From: an uncultured Tenacibaculum sp.
Lineage (GTDB): Bacteria; Bacteroidota; Bacteroidia; Flavobacteriales; Flavobacteriaceae
Length of the DNA: 64,000 nt
Direction of reading: 5' to 3'
NCBI RefSeq assembly: GCF_947498805.1
Contig: NZ_CANMLT010000003.1
Coordinates: 372,001-436,000, forward strand
In this document: positions 45,868-53,199 of the stretch, in pieces
How the letters are laid out: each line of letters opens with the position of its first letter
Position numbering within the stretch: position 1 is the first letter of the stretch
Notes under the pieces: model-generated
What the model was told of the DNA's origin: nothing
Databases searched by the model: none
The model's input: only the letters and a program-made list of their open reading frames with translations
Made by a program: the position numbers and the translations under genes

Positions 45868-46377
45868 ATGAAAAACATATTTTTAATAATACTACTATTT
45901 ACAAGTACTTTAGCAAAATGCCAAATTCAATCTAATATCATTACACAAAAAGAATTTGATGATATAAAAATTAACAATGTAAAGTTTAGCTCCTTAAAAA
46001 ACACTTTAGGCAAAGAATTCAATGTAAAAAGTTTATTTGGTGAGCCAAAAAAAGTAGAAAAAGATAATAATCCAATTTATGAAGGAGATATTTTTTCGAT
46101 TGATTTTTATTATTCAGGTTTAGAGTTCAGTTTTTATGAAAAAGAAGTTTCTAACATAAAAATCACAAGCAATAGTTATTTAATAACCATAAAGGGGATA
46201 ACAGTAACTATTGGTGATAATATTAGTAAACTAGGTATGGTTAACTTCAATACAAATAAAGATGGAAGTAAAAGTATTATATACCAATACTGTGATGGCT
46301 GTAACAATTATATTTATATACACTTTAACCAGGCCTCAAAGAAAATAACCGAAATAGGTTTTATTGAGCTAACCTAA
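45868..46377 (+). CDS. Small exported protein, mosaic family member 1 (immunity-like)
   Basis: A 169-residue protein with a signal peptide (MKNIFLIILLFTSTLAKC; the Lys before Cys argues against a lipobox). Its first 54 residues and last 20 are nearly identical to those of the protein encoded at 46852-47370. The middle, about residues 55-120, differs strongly. A third relative lies at 50853-51356. Shared motifs are the SSLKNTLGKE block, TIGDNISKLG and a CDGCNN pair of cysteines. The family is not recognised. Its place 12 bases after the M23 peptidase gene suggests a periplasmic inhibitor of that enzyme. Confidence 0.75.
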   Translation: MKNIFLIILLFTSTLAKCQIQSNIITQKEFDDIKINNVKFSSLKNTLGKEFNVKSLFGEPKKVEKDNNPIYEGDIFSIDFYYSGLEFSFYEKEVSNIKITSNSYLITIKGITVTIGDNISKLGMVNFNTNKDGSKSIIYQYCDGCNNYIYIHFNQASKKITEIGFIELT

Positions 46378-46379
46378 AT

Positions 46380-46772
46380 ATGATTTCTATGAAATATGTC
46401 AAAGGAATAGGAATTATTGTATTACTACTAGTCCTAGTAAACTTTACATTTTTACAAACAATGCAAGAAGATGAGGAACTTATTATTGGAAAATGGATTC
46501 CAGAAGGTTGCCCAAAATGTGAATTGGTTTTTACAGAAGATGGTAAATGTTATGATTATTATGAAGGTAAATTAGATAATACGTATACGTATTTCATATA
46601 TGAAGAAACGTCAGATAATGGCAAACTTAAATTTAGCACCTTAAAAAAAATTAATATAAATGACCCTAGTGACACTTATGAATACGATATTAATGGATTA
46701 AATGAAAAGGTGATGTATTTAGATTATCAACGAGACATGAATTGTAATTTGTTAAAATATACTAGGAAGTAA
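46380..46772 (+). CDS. Small lipocalin-like protein with an N-terminal anchor
   Basis: A 130-residue protein with one N-terminal hydrophobic segment (about 5-24) that looks like a signal anchor; Met4 (46389) is an alternative start. The rest resembles Bacteroidota lipocalin-like domains: IIGKWIPEGCPKCELVF near the start, then alternating strands. A Cys-x-x-Cys lies in CPKC. The gene begins two bases after the preceding stop, so it is in the M23 operon and could be a second immunity or accessory protein. It ends just before a terminator. Confidence 0.7.
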   Translation: MISMKYVKGIGIIVLLLVLVNFTFLQTMQEDEELIIGKWIPEGCPKCELVFTEDGKCYDYYEGKLDNTYTYFIYEETSDNGKLKFSTLKKININDPSDTYEYDINGLNEKVMYLDYQRDMNCNLLKYTRK

Positions 46773-46797
46773 GTTATGTAAATATGGTCAATCAACC

Positions 46798-46841
46798 ACT
46801 GACTTTAATTGTTTTTAAAATTAGAATTAAAGTCAGTTTTA
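46798..46841 (+). terminator. Rho-independent terminator splitting the M23 cluster
   Basis: A perfect 13-bp stem (46798-46810 with 46825-46837) is followed by a short T run. It lies just 11 bases upstream of the next start codon. Confidence 0.75.
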
Positions 46842-46851
46842 TTAAAAAATT

Positions 46852-47370
46852 ATGAAAAACATATTTTTAATAGTACTGCTATTTTCAAGTACTATAGCAA
46901 AATGCCAAATTCAATCTAATATCATTACACAAAAAGAATTTGATGATATAGAAATTAACAATGTAAAATTTAGCTCCTTAAAAAACACTTTAGGAAAAGA
47001 ATCAAATGTTGAAAATTTACTAGGTATTCCTAGTTCTAAGAACATTGATCCAGATGGAGAGTTTTACCATTATGAGTTCAATGGTTTCACTATAGGTTTT
47101 TCTTCACTTATATCAAACGGAACTATTGAAAAACCAATAATAGGTAGATTTATTATAACAAATAAAAACTATTCAATAATTATAACAGGAGTTAAATTAA
47201 CCATAGGTGATGATATAAGTAAATTAGGTACAATAAACTTTAGCGAAAATAGAGATGGGAGTAAATATATTCAATATCAATATTGTTATGGGTGTAATAA
47301 CTTTATTTACATACACTTTAACCAGGTCTCAAAGAAAATAACCGAAATAGGCTTTATTGAGCTGACTTAA
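46852..47370 (+). CDS. Small exported protein, mosaic family member 2 (immunity-like)
   Basis: The 172-residue paralogue of the 45868-46377 product has the same signal peptide and N-terminal block with only a few changes. Its C-terminus (SKKITEIGFIELT) is identical to that of the first member, while the centre (about 55-125) is different and slightly longer. The CYGCNN cysteine pair is kept. No promoter was seen in the 11 bases between the terminator and its ATG, so it depends on read-through or was placed here as a cassette. An 11-base gap links it to the XAC2610-like gene. Confidence 0.75.
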   Translation: MKNIFLIVLLFSSTIAKCQIQSNIITQKEFDDIEINNVKFSSLKNTLGKESNVENLLGIPSSKNIDPDGEFYHYEFNGFTIGFSSLISNGTIEKPIIGRFIITNKNYSIIITGVKLTIGDDISKLGTINFSENRDGSKYIQYQYCYGCNNFIYIHFNQVSKKITEIGFIELT

Positions 47371-47381
47371 TAAATTTAAAA

Positions 47382-47993
47382 ATGCACATTAAAAATAATT
47401 ATAGCTTAAAAAAAAGACTGATAATAATATTGGTTCTATTTTCATTTAAATCTTATTCTCAAGAAATAATAAAATATACCAAATCAGATCTTGAAATTTA
47501 TTTAACTAAAGTTTGTGGAGAAAATGATTGTGAAATAACCAATATAAAAGTTGTTAAAAACGGTATTTCTATTCAAGAAATAAAACCAAGTAAAAATTAT
47601 GATAAAACTTTATCCAACGAGGAAATTTTTATAATTGAAGACATGAACTTTGACGGGAAATTAGATTTTAGGTTATTAGAATTTCTTCCAGCAGGACCAA
47701 ATATTCCCTTTCTTTACTGGATTTATAATCCGAATAATAAGCTATTTATAAAGAATAAACATTATGCTGAAATAACATCACCTGATTTTGACTATAAGAA
47801 AAAAGAAATTGGCTCAACATGGAGAAATGGTTGCTGTGAACATGGAAGGGATGTTTATGAACTTATAAAGAATACTCCAAGGTTAAAAGAACGATTCGTA
47901 ATTGGACATAATTCAAATAAAGAAGAGTATTATGAACATTGGAAACTTATCAACGGAGAGTTAAAACTAATAGAAAAAGAAGTTGGTAATTAA
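47382..47993 (+). CDS. XAC2610-like exported protein
   Basis: A 203-residue protein with a signal peptide (about residues 1-26, ending KSYSQ). The core IIEDMNFDGKLDFRLLEF, then GPNIPFLYWIYN and a GCCEHGRD loop match the XAC2610-related family as I recall it. The founding member, from Xanthomonas, inhibits a peptidoglycan hydrolase effector of a type IV secretion system. Its position at the end of the M23 peptidase cluster is therefore striking. Other members have unknown roles, so the immunity function is an inference. It has no terminator and is followed by a promoter for the YHS genes. Confidence 0.7.
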   Translation: MHIKNNYSLKKRLIIILVLFSFKSYSQEIIKYTKSDLEIYLTKVCGENDCEITNIKVVKNGISIQEIKPSKNYDKTLSNEEIFIIEDMNFDGKLDFRLLEFLPAGPNIPFLYWIYNPNNKLFIKNKHYAEITSPDFDYKKKEIGSTWRNGCCEHGRDVYELIKNTPRLKERFVIGHNSNKEEYYEHWKLINGELKLIEKEVGN

Positions 47994-48056
47994 TTATAAC
48001 AGCTCTTTAGAAAAAAATAAGGAGCAGTATTGATTCCAACATTTCTATTCAATTTG

Positions 48057-48064
48057 TAAGTTTG
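48057..48064 (+). promoter_or_regulatory. -7 promoter element (TAAGTTTG) for the YHS pair
   Basis: TAAGTTTG matches TAnnTTTG, with a TTG at 48030-48032 about 24 bases upstream. The start codon is 37 bases downstream. Confidence 0.5.
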
Positions 48065-48101
48065 TTAACTACTATGCGACCACATTGAAAATCTTTTAAT
48101 T

Positions 48102-48554
48102 ATGAAGAACTTTTTCACTTTTGTACTGTTATTTTTTTCTACCTTAATCTTTGCACAAAAAACCGATTATAATACCAAAAAAGGATTTGTTGCAGAAGGT
48201 TATGACTTAGTATCTTATTTTTCTAATAAAGAGCCTTTAGAAGGAAAAAAGAAATTCCAAACAACTTATGATGGAGCAAAATTCAAGTTTGTCTCAGAAG
48301 AAAATTTAAACGCCTTTAAAGAAAATCCTACCAAATACGTTCCGCAATATGGAGGGTATTGCGCATATGCAATTGCAGAGAAAAACAAGAAAATGTATAT
48401 AGATCCTGAAGTATATGAAATACGTGATGGTAAGTTATATCTTTTCTATAATTCTTGGATTGGAAGTAAATTAAGCGACTGGCAAGAAGGAGATGTTAAG
48501 AAAAGACAAGATAAAGGTGATAAAAACTGGGAAACGTTAAAGCATAAAAAGTAA
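48102..48554 (+). CDS. YHS domain protein 1
   Basis: The 150-residue exported protein has a signal peptide ending LIFAQ. A single YHS domain follows: GYDLVSYFSNKEPLEGKKKF, the TTYDGAKFKFVSEENLNAFKEN core (shown here in part), and PQYGGYCAYAIAE. YHS domains bind metals in copper P-type ATPases and heavy-metal proteins; here the motif keeps a single Cys. The C-terminal NSWIGSKLSDWQEG is shared with the next gene. Its neighbour two codons downstream is a paralogue, so the pair arose by tandem duplication. Confidence 0.85.
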   Translation: MKNFFTFVLLFFSTLIFAQKTDYNTKKGFVAEGYDLVSYFSNKEPLEGKKKFQTTYDGAKFKFVSEENLNAFKENPTKYVPQYGGYCAYAIAEKNKKMYIDPEVYEIRDGKLYLFYNSWIGSKLSDWQEGDVKKRQDKGDKNWETLKHKK

Positions 48555-48561
48555 TATGTAT

Positions 48562-48999
48562 ATGAAGAAAATTATCACTCTTTTAGTACTGTTGGTTTCA
48601 ACAGTAGCCTTTGCTCAACAGTACAACACCAAAAAAGGTGCTGTTGCTAGTGGTTATGATGTAGTATCTTATTTTAGTAATGAAGCTAAGAAAGGAAAAA
48701 AAGAGTTTTCAACTACTTACGATGGAGCAAAATTTAGATTTTCATCTCAGGAAAATTTAGAGATGTTTAAAGAAAACCCTACACAATATATCCCTCAATA
48801 TGGAGGATATTGTGCCTATGCCATTGGTAAAACTGGTGAAAAAGTTGCCATAAATCCTAAAACATTTGAAATAAGAGATAATAAACTTTACTTGTTTTAT
48901 AATTCTTGGGGAACCAATACTCTTGACCTTTGGTTAAAAGAAGGTGCCGAAGATTTACAAAAACAAGCCGATATAAACTGGCCTAAAATAAATCGTTAA
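48562..48999 (+). CDS. YHS domain protein 2 (tandem paralogue)
   Basis: A 145-residue protein from MKKIITLLVLL; an ATG two codons upstream (48556) is also possible. The signal peptide ends VAFAQ. The YHS core repeats that of the first gene: GYDVVSYFSNEAKKGKKEFS, TTYDGAKFRFSSQENL and PQYGGYCAYAIG. Divergence is greatest at the C-terminus. The two genes are separated by seven bases and share one promoter and one terminator. A role in metal or redox homeostasis in the periplasm is possible but not shown. Confidence 0.85.
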   Translation: MKKIITLLVLLVSTVAFAQQYNTKKGAVASGYDVVSYFSNEAKKGKKEFSTTYDGAKFRFSSQENLEMFKENPTQYIPQYGGYCAYAIGKTGEKVAINPKTFEIRDNKLYLFYNSWGTNTLDLWLKEGAEDLQKQADINWPKINR

Positions 49000-49022
49000 T
49001 CGGTTTATTTTATTGCGGGGAG

Positions 49023-49052
49023 AAGAGCTGAATTTGATTCAGCTCTTTTTTG
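49023..49052 (+). terminator. Rho-independent terminator after the YHS pair
   Basis: A perfect 11-bp stem (49023-49033 with 49037-49047) with a TTG loop runs into a T run. Confidence 0.9.
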
Positions 49053-49076
49053 TTTAAAATCAACTCTTTTTTATCT

Positions 49077-49084
49077 TATTTTTG
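49077..49084 (+). promoter_or_regulatory. -7 promoter element (TATTTTTG) that fixes the glpD start
   Basis: The longest open frame would start at a TTG inside this element. The element therefore supports the ATG at 49103, 19 bases downstream. Confidence 0.6.
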
Positions 49085-49102
49085 TTTGGTAAAAAGACTC
49101 CT

Positions 49103-50752
49103 ATGAACAATTTTTCATTTTTTAATCGATCAAATATTCAACAAGAATTACAAGCAACAGAATACGATATTCTAATTGTTGGAGGTGGAATTACAGGTGC
49201 AGGAATAGCACTGGATGCCGCTTCTAGAGGTATGAAAGTAGCCTTAATAGAGAAAAACGATTTTGCTTCTGGTACTTCTAGTAAATCTACCAAATTAATT
49301 CATGGAGGTTTGCGTTATCTAAAACAATTTGATTTTTGGTTGGTAAAAGAAGTGGGAACCGAACGAGCAATTGTTCATAAACTAGCTCCACACCTAGTAA
49401 TTCCAGAAAAAATGATTTTACCGCTTATTGATGGAGGAACTTATGGGTCTTGGTTAACTTCTATTGGATTAAAAGTATATGACGTACTAGCATCTGTAGA
49501 AGGTGATGATAAACGTAAAATGCTAGACAAAGCTGAAGCGCTAGAAAAGGAACCTTTATTACCTGAAAATATCTTAAACGGAGCCGGTTTTTATGCTGAA
49601 TATCGTACCGATGATGCTCGTTTAACAATAGAAATTTTAAAAACTGCCAGTCAGTACGACGCTCAAATTCTTAACTACACAGAAGCAACTGAATTTATTT
49701 ATGAAAACAAACGTGTAGTCGGTGCTGCTGTTAAGGATGTTTTTACTGGTGAAAAATTTGATATCAAGGCAAAATATGTAGTGAATGCTGCTGGGCCTTG
49801 GGTGGATGAATTACGTCAGATAAATAATTCGAAAATTGGTAAACGATTACATTTAACAAAAGGAGTTCATCTAGTAGTTCCTCATGAAAAATTACCTGTA
49901 AAACAATCGGTTTATTTTGATATTCCAGATGGTAGAATGATGTTTGCTATTCCTAGAGGAAAAGTAACTTACTTTGGTACTACCGACACCAATTATCAAG
50001 AAGATAAAAATAACGTAGAAACCAGTATTGTTGATGCTTTATATCTTATTGAAGCGGTTAACAATATGTTTCCTGATATTCACTTAACTATAGAAGATAT
50101 AGAATCTTCTTGGGCAGGTTTACGTCCTTTAATTCATGAAGAAGGAAAATCTGCTTCTGAACTTTCTCGTAAAGATGAAATATTTGTTTCCGATACGAAA
50201 CTTATTTCTATTGCCGGAGGTAAATTAACAGGGTATCGTAAAATGGCTGAACGTATTGTTGATATCGTTGCTAAAAAAATGAAAAGACGTTTTGAAAATG
50301 AATTTGAACCAATACAAACTGAAGATATCATATTAACAGGAGGTCCTTTTCAAAATTATAAATCGGTAAAACTGTATACAAAACAAGTCTCGAAACGAAT
50401 AAAAACAGATGGCTTAACCAAACAAGATGCAAGCTATTTAGTACATAATTACGGAAAGCAAACCGATGTTATTCTCGACAAATTTGACGAATTAACCAGT
50501 GTAGAAAATGTTGAACAACGCTTATTAAAAGCTGAAATTTGGTTTACTATTCAACACGAAATGACCTGTACTCCTACCGATTTCTTTATGCGCAGAACAG
50601 GACGCTTATTCTTTGATAAACCAAGTGTTGACCTTCTTAAGGACTTTGCTATAACAGAGTTTAAAAACTATTTTAATTGGAATGATGCAACAACTCTAAA
50701 ACAAGAAGAAGAGTTGAATAATAAAATAGCTCTAGCTACTAATTTTGCTTAA
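49103..50752 (+). CDS. glpD: Aerobic glycerol-3-phosphate dehydrogenase (FAD)
   Basis: The 549-residue enzyme passes electrons from glycerol-3-phosphate to quinones at the inner membrane, producing dihydroxyacetone phosphate. The FAD motif IVGGGITGAGIALDAASRG is at about residues 26-44. SSKSTKLIHGGLRYL is the GlpD signature near residue 66. YFGTTDTNYQ and SIAGGKLTGYRKMAE in the second half bind the substrate and flavin. MNNFSFFNRS was chosen as the start because the upstream TTG lies within the promoter. The gpsA gene, which catalyses the reverse direction with NAD(P)H, lies about 5 kb away. Confidence 0.94.
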   Translation: MNNFSFFNRSNIQQELQATEYDILIVGGGITGAGIALDAASRGMKVALIEKNDFASGTSSKSTKLIHGGLRYLKQFDFWLVKEVGTERAIVHKLAPHLVIPEKMILPLIDGGTYGSWLTSIGLKVYDVLASVEGDDKRKMLDKAEALEKEPLLPENILNGAGFYAEYRTDDARLTIEILKTASQYDAQILNYTEATEFIYENKRVVGAAVKDVFTGEKFDIKAKYVVNAAGPWVDELRQINNSKIGKRLHLTKGVHLVVPHEKLPVKQSVYFDIPDGRMMFAIPRGKVTYFGTTDTNYQEDKNNVETSIVDALYLIEAVNNMFPDIHLTIEDIESSWAGLRPLIHEEGKSASELSRKDEIFVSDTKLISIAGGKLTGYRKMAERIVDIVAKKMKRRFENEFEPIQTEDIILTGGPFQNYKSVKLYTKQVSKRIKTDGLTKQDASYLVHNYGKQTDVILDKFDELTSVENVEQRLLKAEIWFTIQHEMTCTPTDFFMRRTGRLFFDKPSVDLLKDFAITEFKNYFNWNDATTLKQEEELNNKIALATNFA

Positions 50753-50787
50753 CAATAAATTATGATTCTTTGCTAAAAAAAGAATTA

Positions 50788-50795
50788 TATATTTG
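50788..50795 (+). promoter_or_regulatory. -7 promoter element (TATATTTG) for mosaic family member 3
   Basis: TATATTTG matches TAnnTTTG, with a TTG at 50770-50772 fifteen bases upstream. The start codon is 57 bases downstream. Confidence 0.5.
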
Positions 50796-50852
50796 CATTT
50801 CGAAAAACTAACCTAATAATAGTTCGTTAACAATTAAAATTTTTCCCCAATT

Positions 50853-51356
50853 ATGAAACAAAAGTTATTAGCATTAGTGTGTATGTTTATGTGTTTGGCT
50901 ATTAAAGCTCAAACAGTTAATGTTGTTTCTTCTTCTGATATTGACAATATTAAAATAAATAGCACAACACTATCTGATTTAAAAAAGACACACGGAAAAA
51001 AAGATAAAGTTGAAGCTTTTTTCGGAGCTCCTGCTACCTACAACGTTACTGTTAACGACAGTTATTATCAATTTAGATATGATGGTTTTAACTTAGATTT
51101 TTCTACTTTAAATAAGAAAAAACCTTATATAGAATCTTTTGAGTTAAGTACAAATAAAAACACCTTTACCATTAAAGGTATTACCATAACAGTTGGAGAA
51201 AATATTAGTAAACTAGGTGATGTAAAAATTAGTACCGCTAGAAATGGTGCTAAAAGTATTTTATATTCTACTTGTGAAGACTGCGATTTATTTATCAATA
51301 TTGATTTTGACGCATCTAATACAATTACAAAGATTACTTATTACGATATGTCATAG
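50853..51356 (+). CDS. Small exported protein, mosaic family member 3
   Basis: A 167-residue relative of the two small proteins after the M23 gene. It shares the order of motifs: signal peptide ending KAQ, DIDNIKINSTTLSDLKKTHGK, FKGITITVGENISKLG-type core (here TIKGITITVGENISKLG), SILYSTCEDC and a short C-terminal strand. The sequence is more distant than that between members 1 and 2 (which are close at both ends). It has its own promoter and terminator and is separated from the cluster by the YHS pair and glpD. It may be a solitary, diverged immunity-like gene or the ancestral housekeeping copy. Confidence 0.72.
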   Translation: MKQKLLALVCMFMCLAIKAQTVNVVSSSDIDNIKINSTTLSDLKKTHGKKDKVEAFFGAPATYNVTVNDSYYQFRYDGFNLDFSTLNKKKPYIESFELSTNKNTFTIKGITITVGENISKLGDVKISTARNGAKSILYSTCEDCDLFINIDFDASNTITKITYYDMS

Positions 51357-51376
51357 TAAGTATAACATGATAAAAC

Positions 51377-51413
51377 AAAAAAGGGATAGTAATTGCATAC
51401 TATCCTTTTTTTA
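51377..51413 (+). terminator. Rho-independent terminator
   Basis: The stem GGATAGTA/TACTATCC (51384-51391 with 51398-51405) is flanked by A6 and T7 runs. It ends mosaic family member 3. Confidence 0.85.
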
Positions 51414-51491
51414 TTTTAAAGACTTTTTAGCCAGTTTTAAACATTTTATATCTAATTCTTCTTCTCAGAAGAAATATATTTTTATAAGTCT

Positions 51492-53063
51492 CTATTGTTG
51501 ATTATTCGGTGTAGCATCTGGGTCTTCTTGATCTAGACTAATCACTTCCGATGTATTTGTAATAACCCCTGCACTATCAATCGTTGCTGCTATTTGAATA
51601 CTTCTTGACGCTCCACTAGGAATACTTGGTATACTCCAATCTCCACTTACAGCATTATACGTTCCTACACCAATTACCGAATTACCTGCATCATAGCTTA
51701 AAGATGAAGGTAATAAGTCTCTCACAACTATATTTGTTGCTTCTTGTGGTCCTGCATTAGAAACTGTTAATGTAAATATTATTCCCTCTCCTACTTTAGG
51801 AATGGCATTATTTACGGTTTTTGTAAGACTTAAATCAGATGTTGGTACTACTTCAAGTGTAAAATAATCATTATCATTAAAAGAAATTGTTGCTGAATAT
51901 ACACCTCCAGAAAGTGTTAAATCATATTCTTCTGAAACTGTACTAAAATTAGAAACTGTACTTCTTACCAACTTAAGAATTCCTGTTGGTGCACCTGTTA
52001 AATCTATATCTGAGGCATTTACCGAAAAATTAACAGTACCCACATCACCTGTTTCACTAACTCTCCACTTCGTATCTAAACGATATCTTTTACTTGGCGC
52101 AGCTACTGCAGAAAAATCATAGTTTGCATTTATCAAATCTTCTCCCCAAAAAAGATATTCATTGTTACTTAAATTTGAAGGAGAACTGATACTAATTATT
52201 CCTGTTCCTTGAGAATTTGTATGGTTAGATCCATCTGATGCCTGACCTATTCCTGCTACTTTATGATCAAAATTTCCTCCTGAAGTATCTTCATCATAAA
52301 AATCAATGGATGCTAAAGACTGATTGTACTTCGCAGTTAAATAATTATCAATTATAATTCTTTGTACGGTATTTATTTTCGTTCTAAAAATAATTACCTC
52401 GGTCATATTACCATTAAAATTATCTCCTAATCCGAATCTGTGTGATGAATGTCTATTATATGTTCTTGTATTTGCTCTATTCTGTAACAATGTTCCGTTT
52501 CTATACAATTGTTTCCCTGTAGAAGGGTTGGCATCATACGACCATAAAGAATAACTTGTTAAACTAGATAACCCCCCAACTTGTATTCTTGCATTTGTAG
52601 TACAACATTGTCCAATATCGAAATAAACCGTACTATCTGACCAAGGAATGTGGCAGGAAAAACGTTGGCTTTGATGTGGCAAGGTAGAATATGGCCATGA
52701 AGAAGTTATGGAATTTGCTTTTGCGTATATAAAAGAGGATGCTTGATTTGTAACAAAGTTACTGGTGGTTAAATTTAATCCTGTTCGTAATATTCCTGAA
52801 GTATTAAACTGAATTTCATCATAACCATTTAATGAACCAGTAATTAATTGTGGAGCTGATCCATTTTGAGACATGTCATGTGCCGTATATCCAGCAGAAT
52901 TAGTCCAACCTGTAACATTTGTACCAGAATTAGCAACACCATTATCTGTCCTATACCACATAACCAAGTCTGACGTACCATTATTAGTTCCAACACCTCC
53001 AGGACCCGTTTGTGCAAAAATATTCGTACAGATAAATATCAATAAAATGGGGACTCTATTCAT
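51492..53063 (-). CDS. DUF8202/DUF11 secreted surface protein, apparently C-terminally truncated
   Basis: The start MNRVPILLIFICT gives 523 residues with a signal peptide; a -7 promoter element overlaps the alternative TTG start. Residues about 20-300 resemble the DUF8202/LamG-like domain often starting DLVMWYRTDNGV. A beta-rich domain follows to about 425, then one DUF11 repeat (SLTKTVNNAIPKVGEGIIFTLTVSNAGP). It ends abruptly at DQEDPDATPNNQQ, where DUF11 domains normally continue with GD...EDD and further strands. No sorting domain follows, and no continuation was found in the next frames. It looks like a truncated gene. Confidence 0.78.
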   Translation of the reverse strand: MNRVPILLIFICTNIFAQTGPGGVGTNNGTSDLVMWYRTDNGVANSGTNVTGWTNSAGYTAHDMSQNGSAPQLITGSLNGYDEIQFNTSGILRTGLNLTTSNFVTNQASSFIYAKANSITSSWPYSTLPHQSQRFSCHIPWSDSTVYFDIGQCCTTNARIQVGGLSSLTSYSLWSYDANPSTGKQLYRNGTLLQNRANTRTYNRHSSHRFGLGDNFNGNMTEVIIFRTKINTVQRIIIDNYLTAKYNQSLASIDFYDEDTSGGNFDHKVAGIGQASDGSNHTNSQGTGIISISSPSNLSNNEYLFWGEDLINANYDFSAVAAPSKRYRLDTKWRVSETGDVGTVNFSVNASDIDLTGAPTGILKLVRSTVSNFSTVSEEYDLTLSGGVYSATISFNDNDYFTLEVVPTSDLSLTKTVNNAIPKVGEGIIFTLTVSNAGPQEATNIVVRDLLPSSLSYDAGNSVIGVGTYNAVSGDWSIPSIPSGASRSIQIAATIDSAGVITNTSEVISLDQEDPDATPNNQQ

Positions 53064-53069
53064 ATTACA

Positions 53070-53077
53070 CAAATATA
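53070..53077 (-). promoter_or_regulatory. -7 promoter element (TATATTTG) for the DUF11 gene
   Basis: On the minus strand this reads TATATTTG. It overlaps the TTG that would begin the longest frame and ends six bases before the ATG at 53063, predicting a nearly leaderless mRNA. Confidence 0.55.
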
Positions 53078-53160
53078 CTTTTTTAATAGTTTTTTCCTAA
53101 ACAGAAATCTGTTTATTTAAACCATTCAAAAGTTAACAAATACCTATTATTTAAACAAAA

Positions 53161-53187
53161 AAAATGAAAGCAATGAGCTTTCATTTT
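53161..53187 (-). terminator. Rho-independent terminator after the MFS gene
   Basis: The perfect 11-bp stem AAAATGAAAGC/GCTTTCATTTT (53161-53171 with 53177-53187) lies 13 bases past the MFS stop. On the minus strand it is followed by a T-rich tract. Confidence 0.85.
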
Positions 53188-53199
53188 TCATATTATTAT

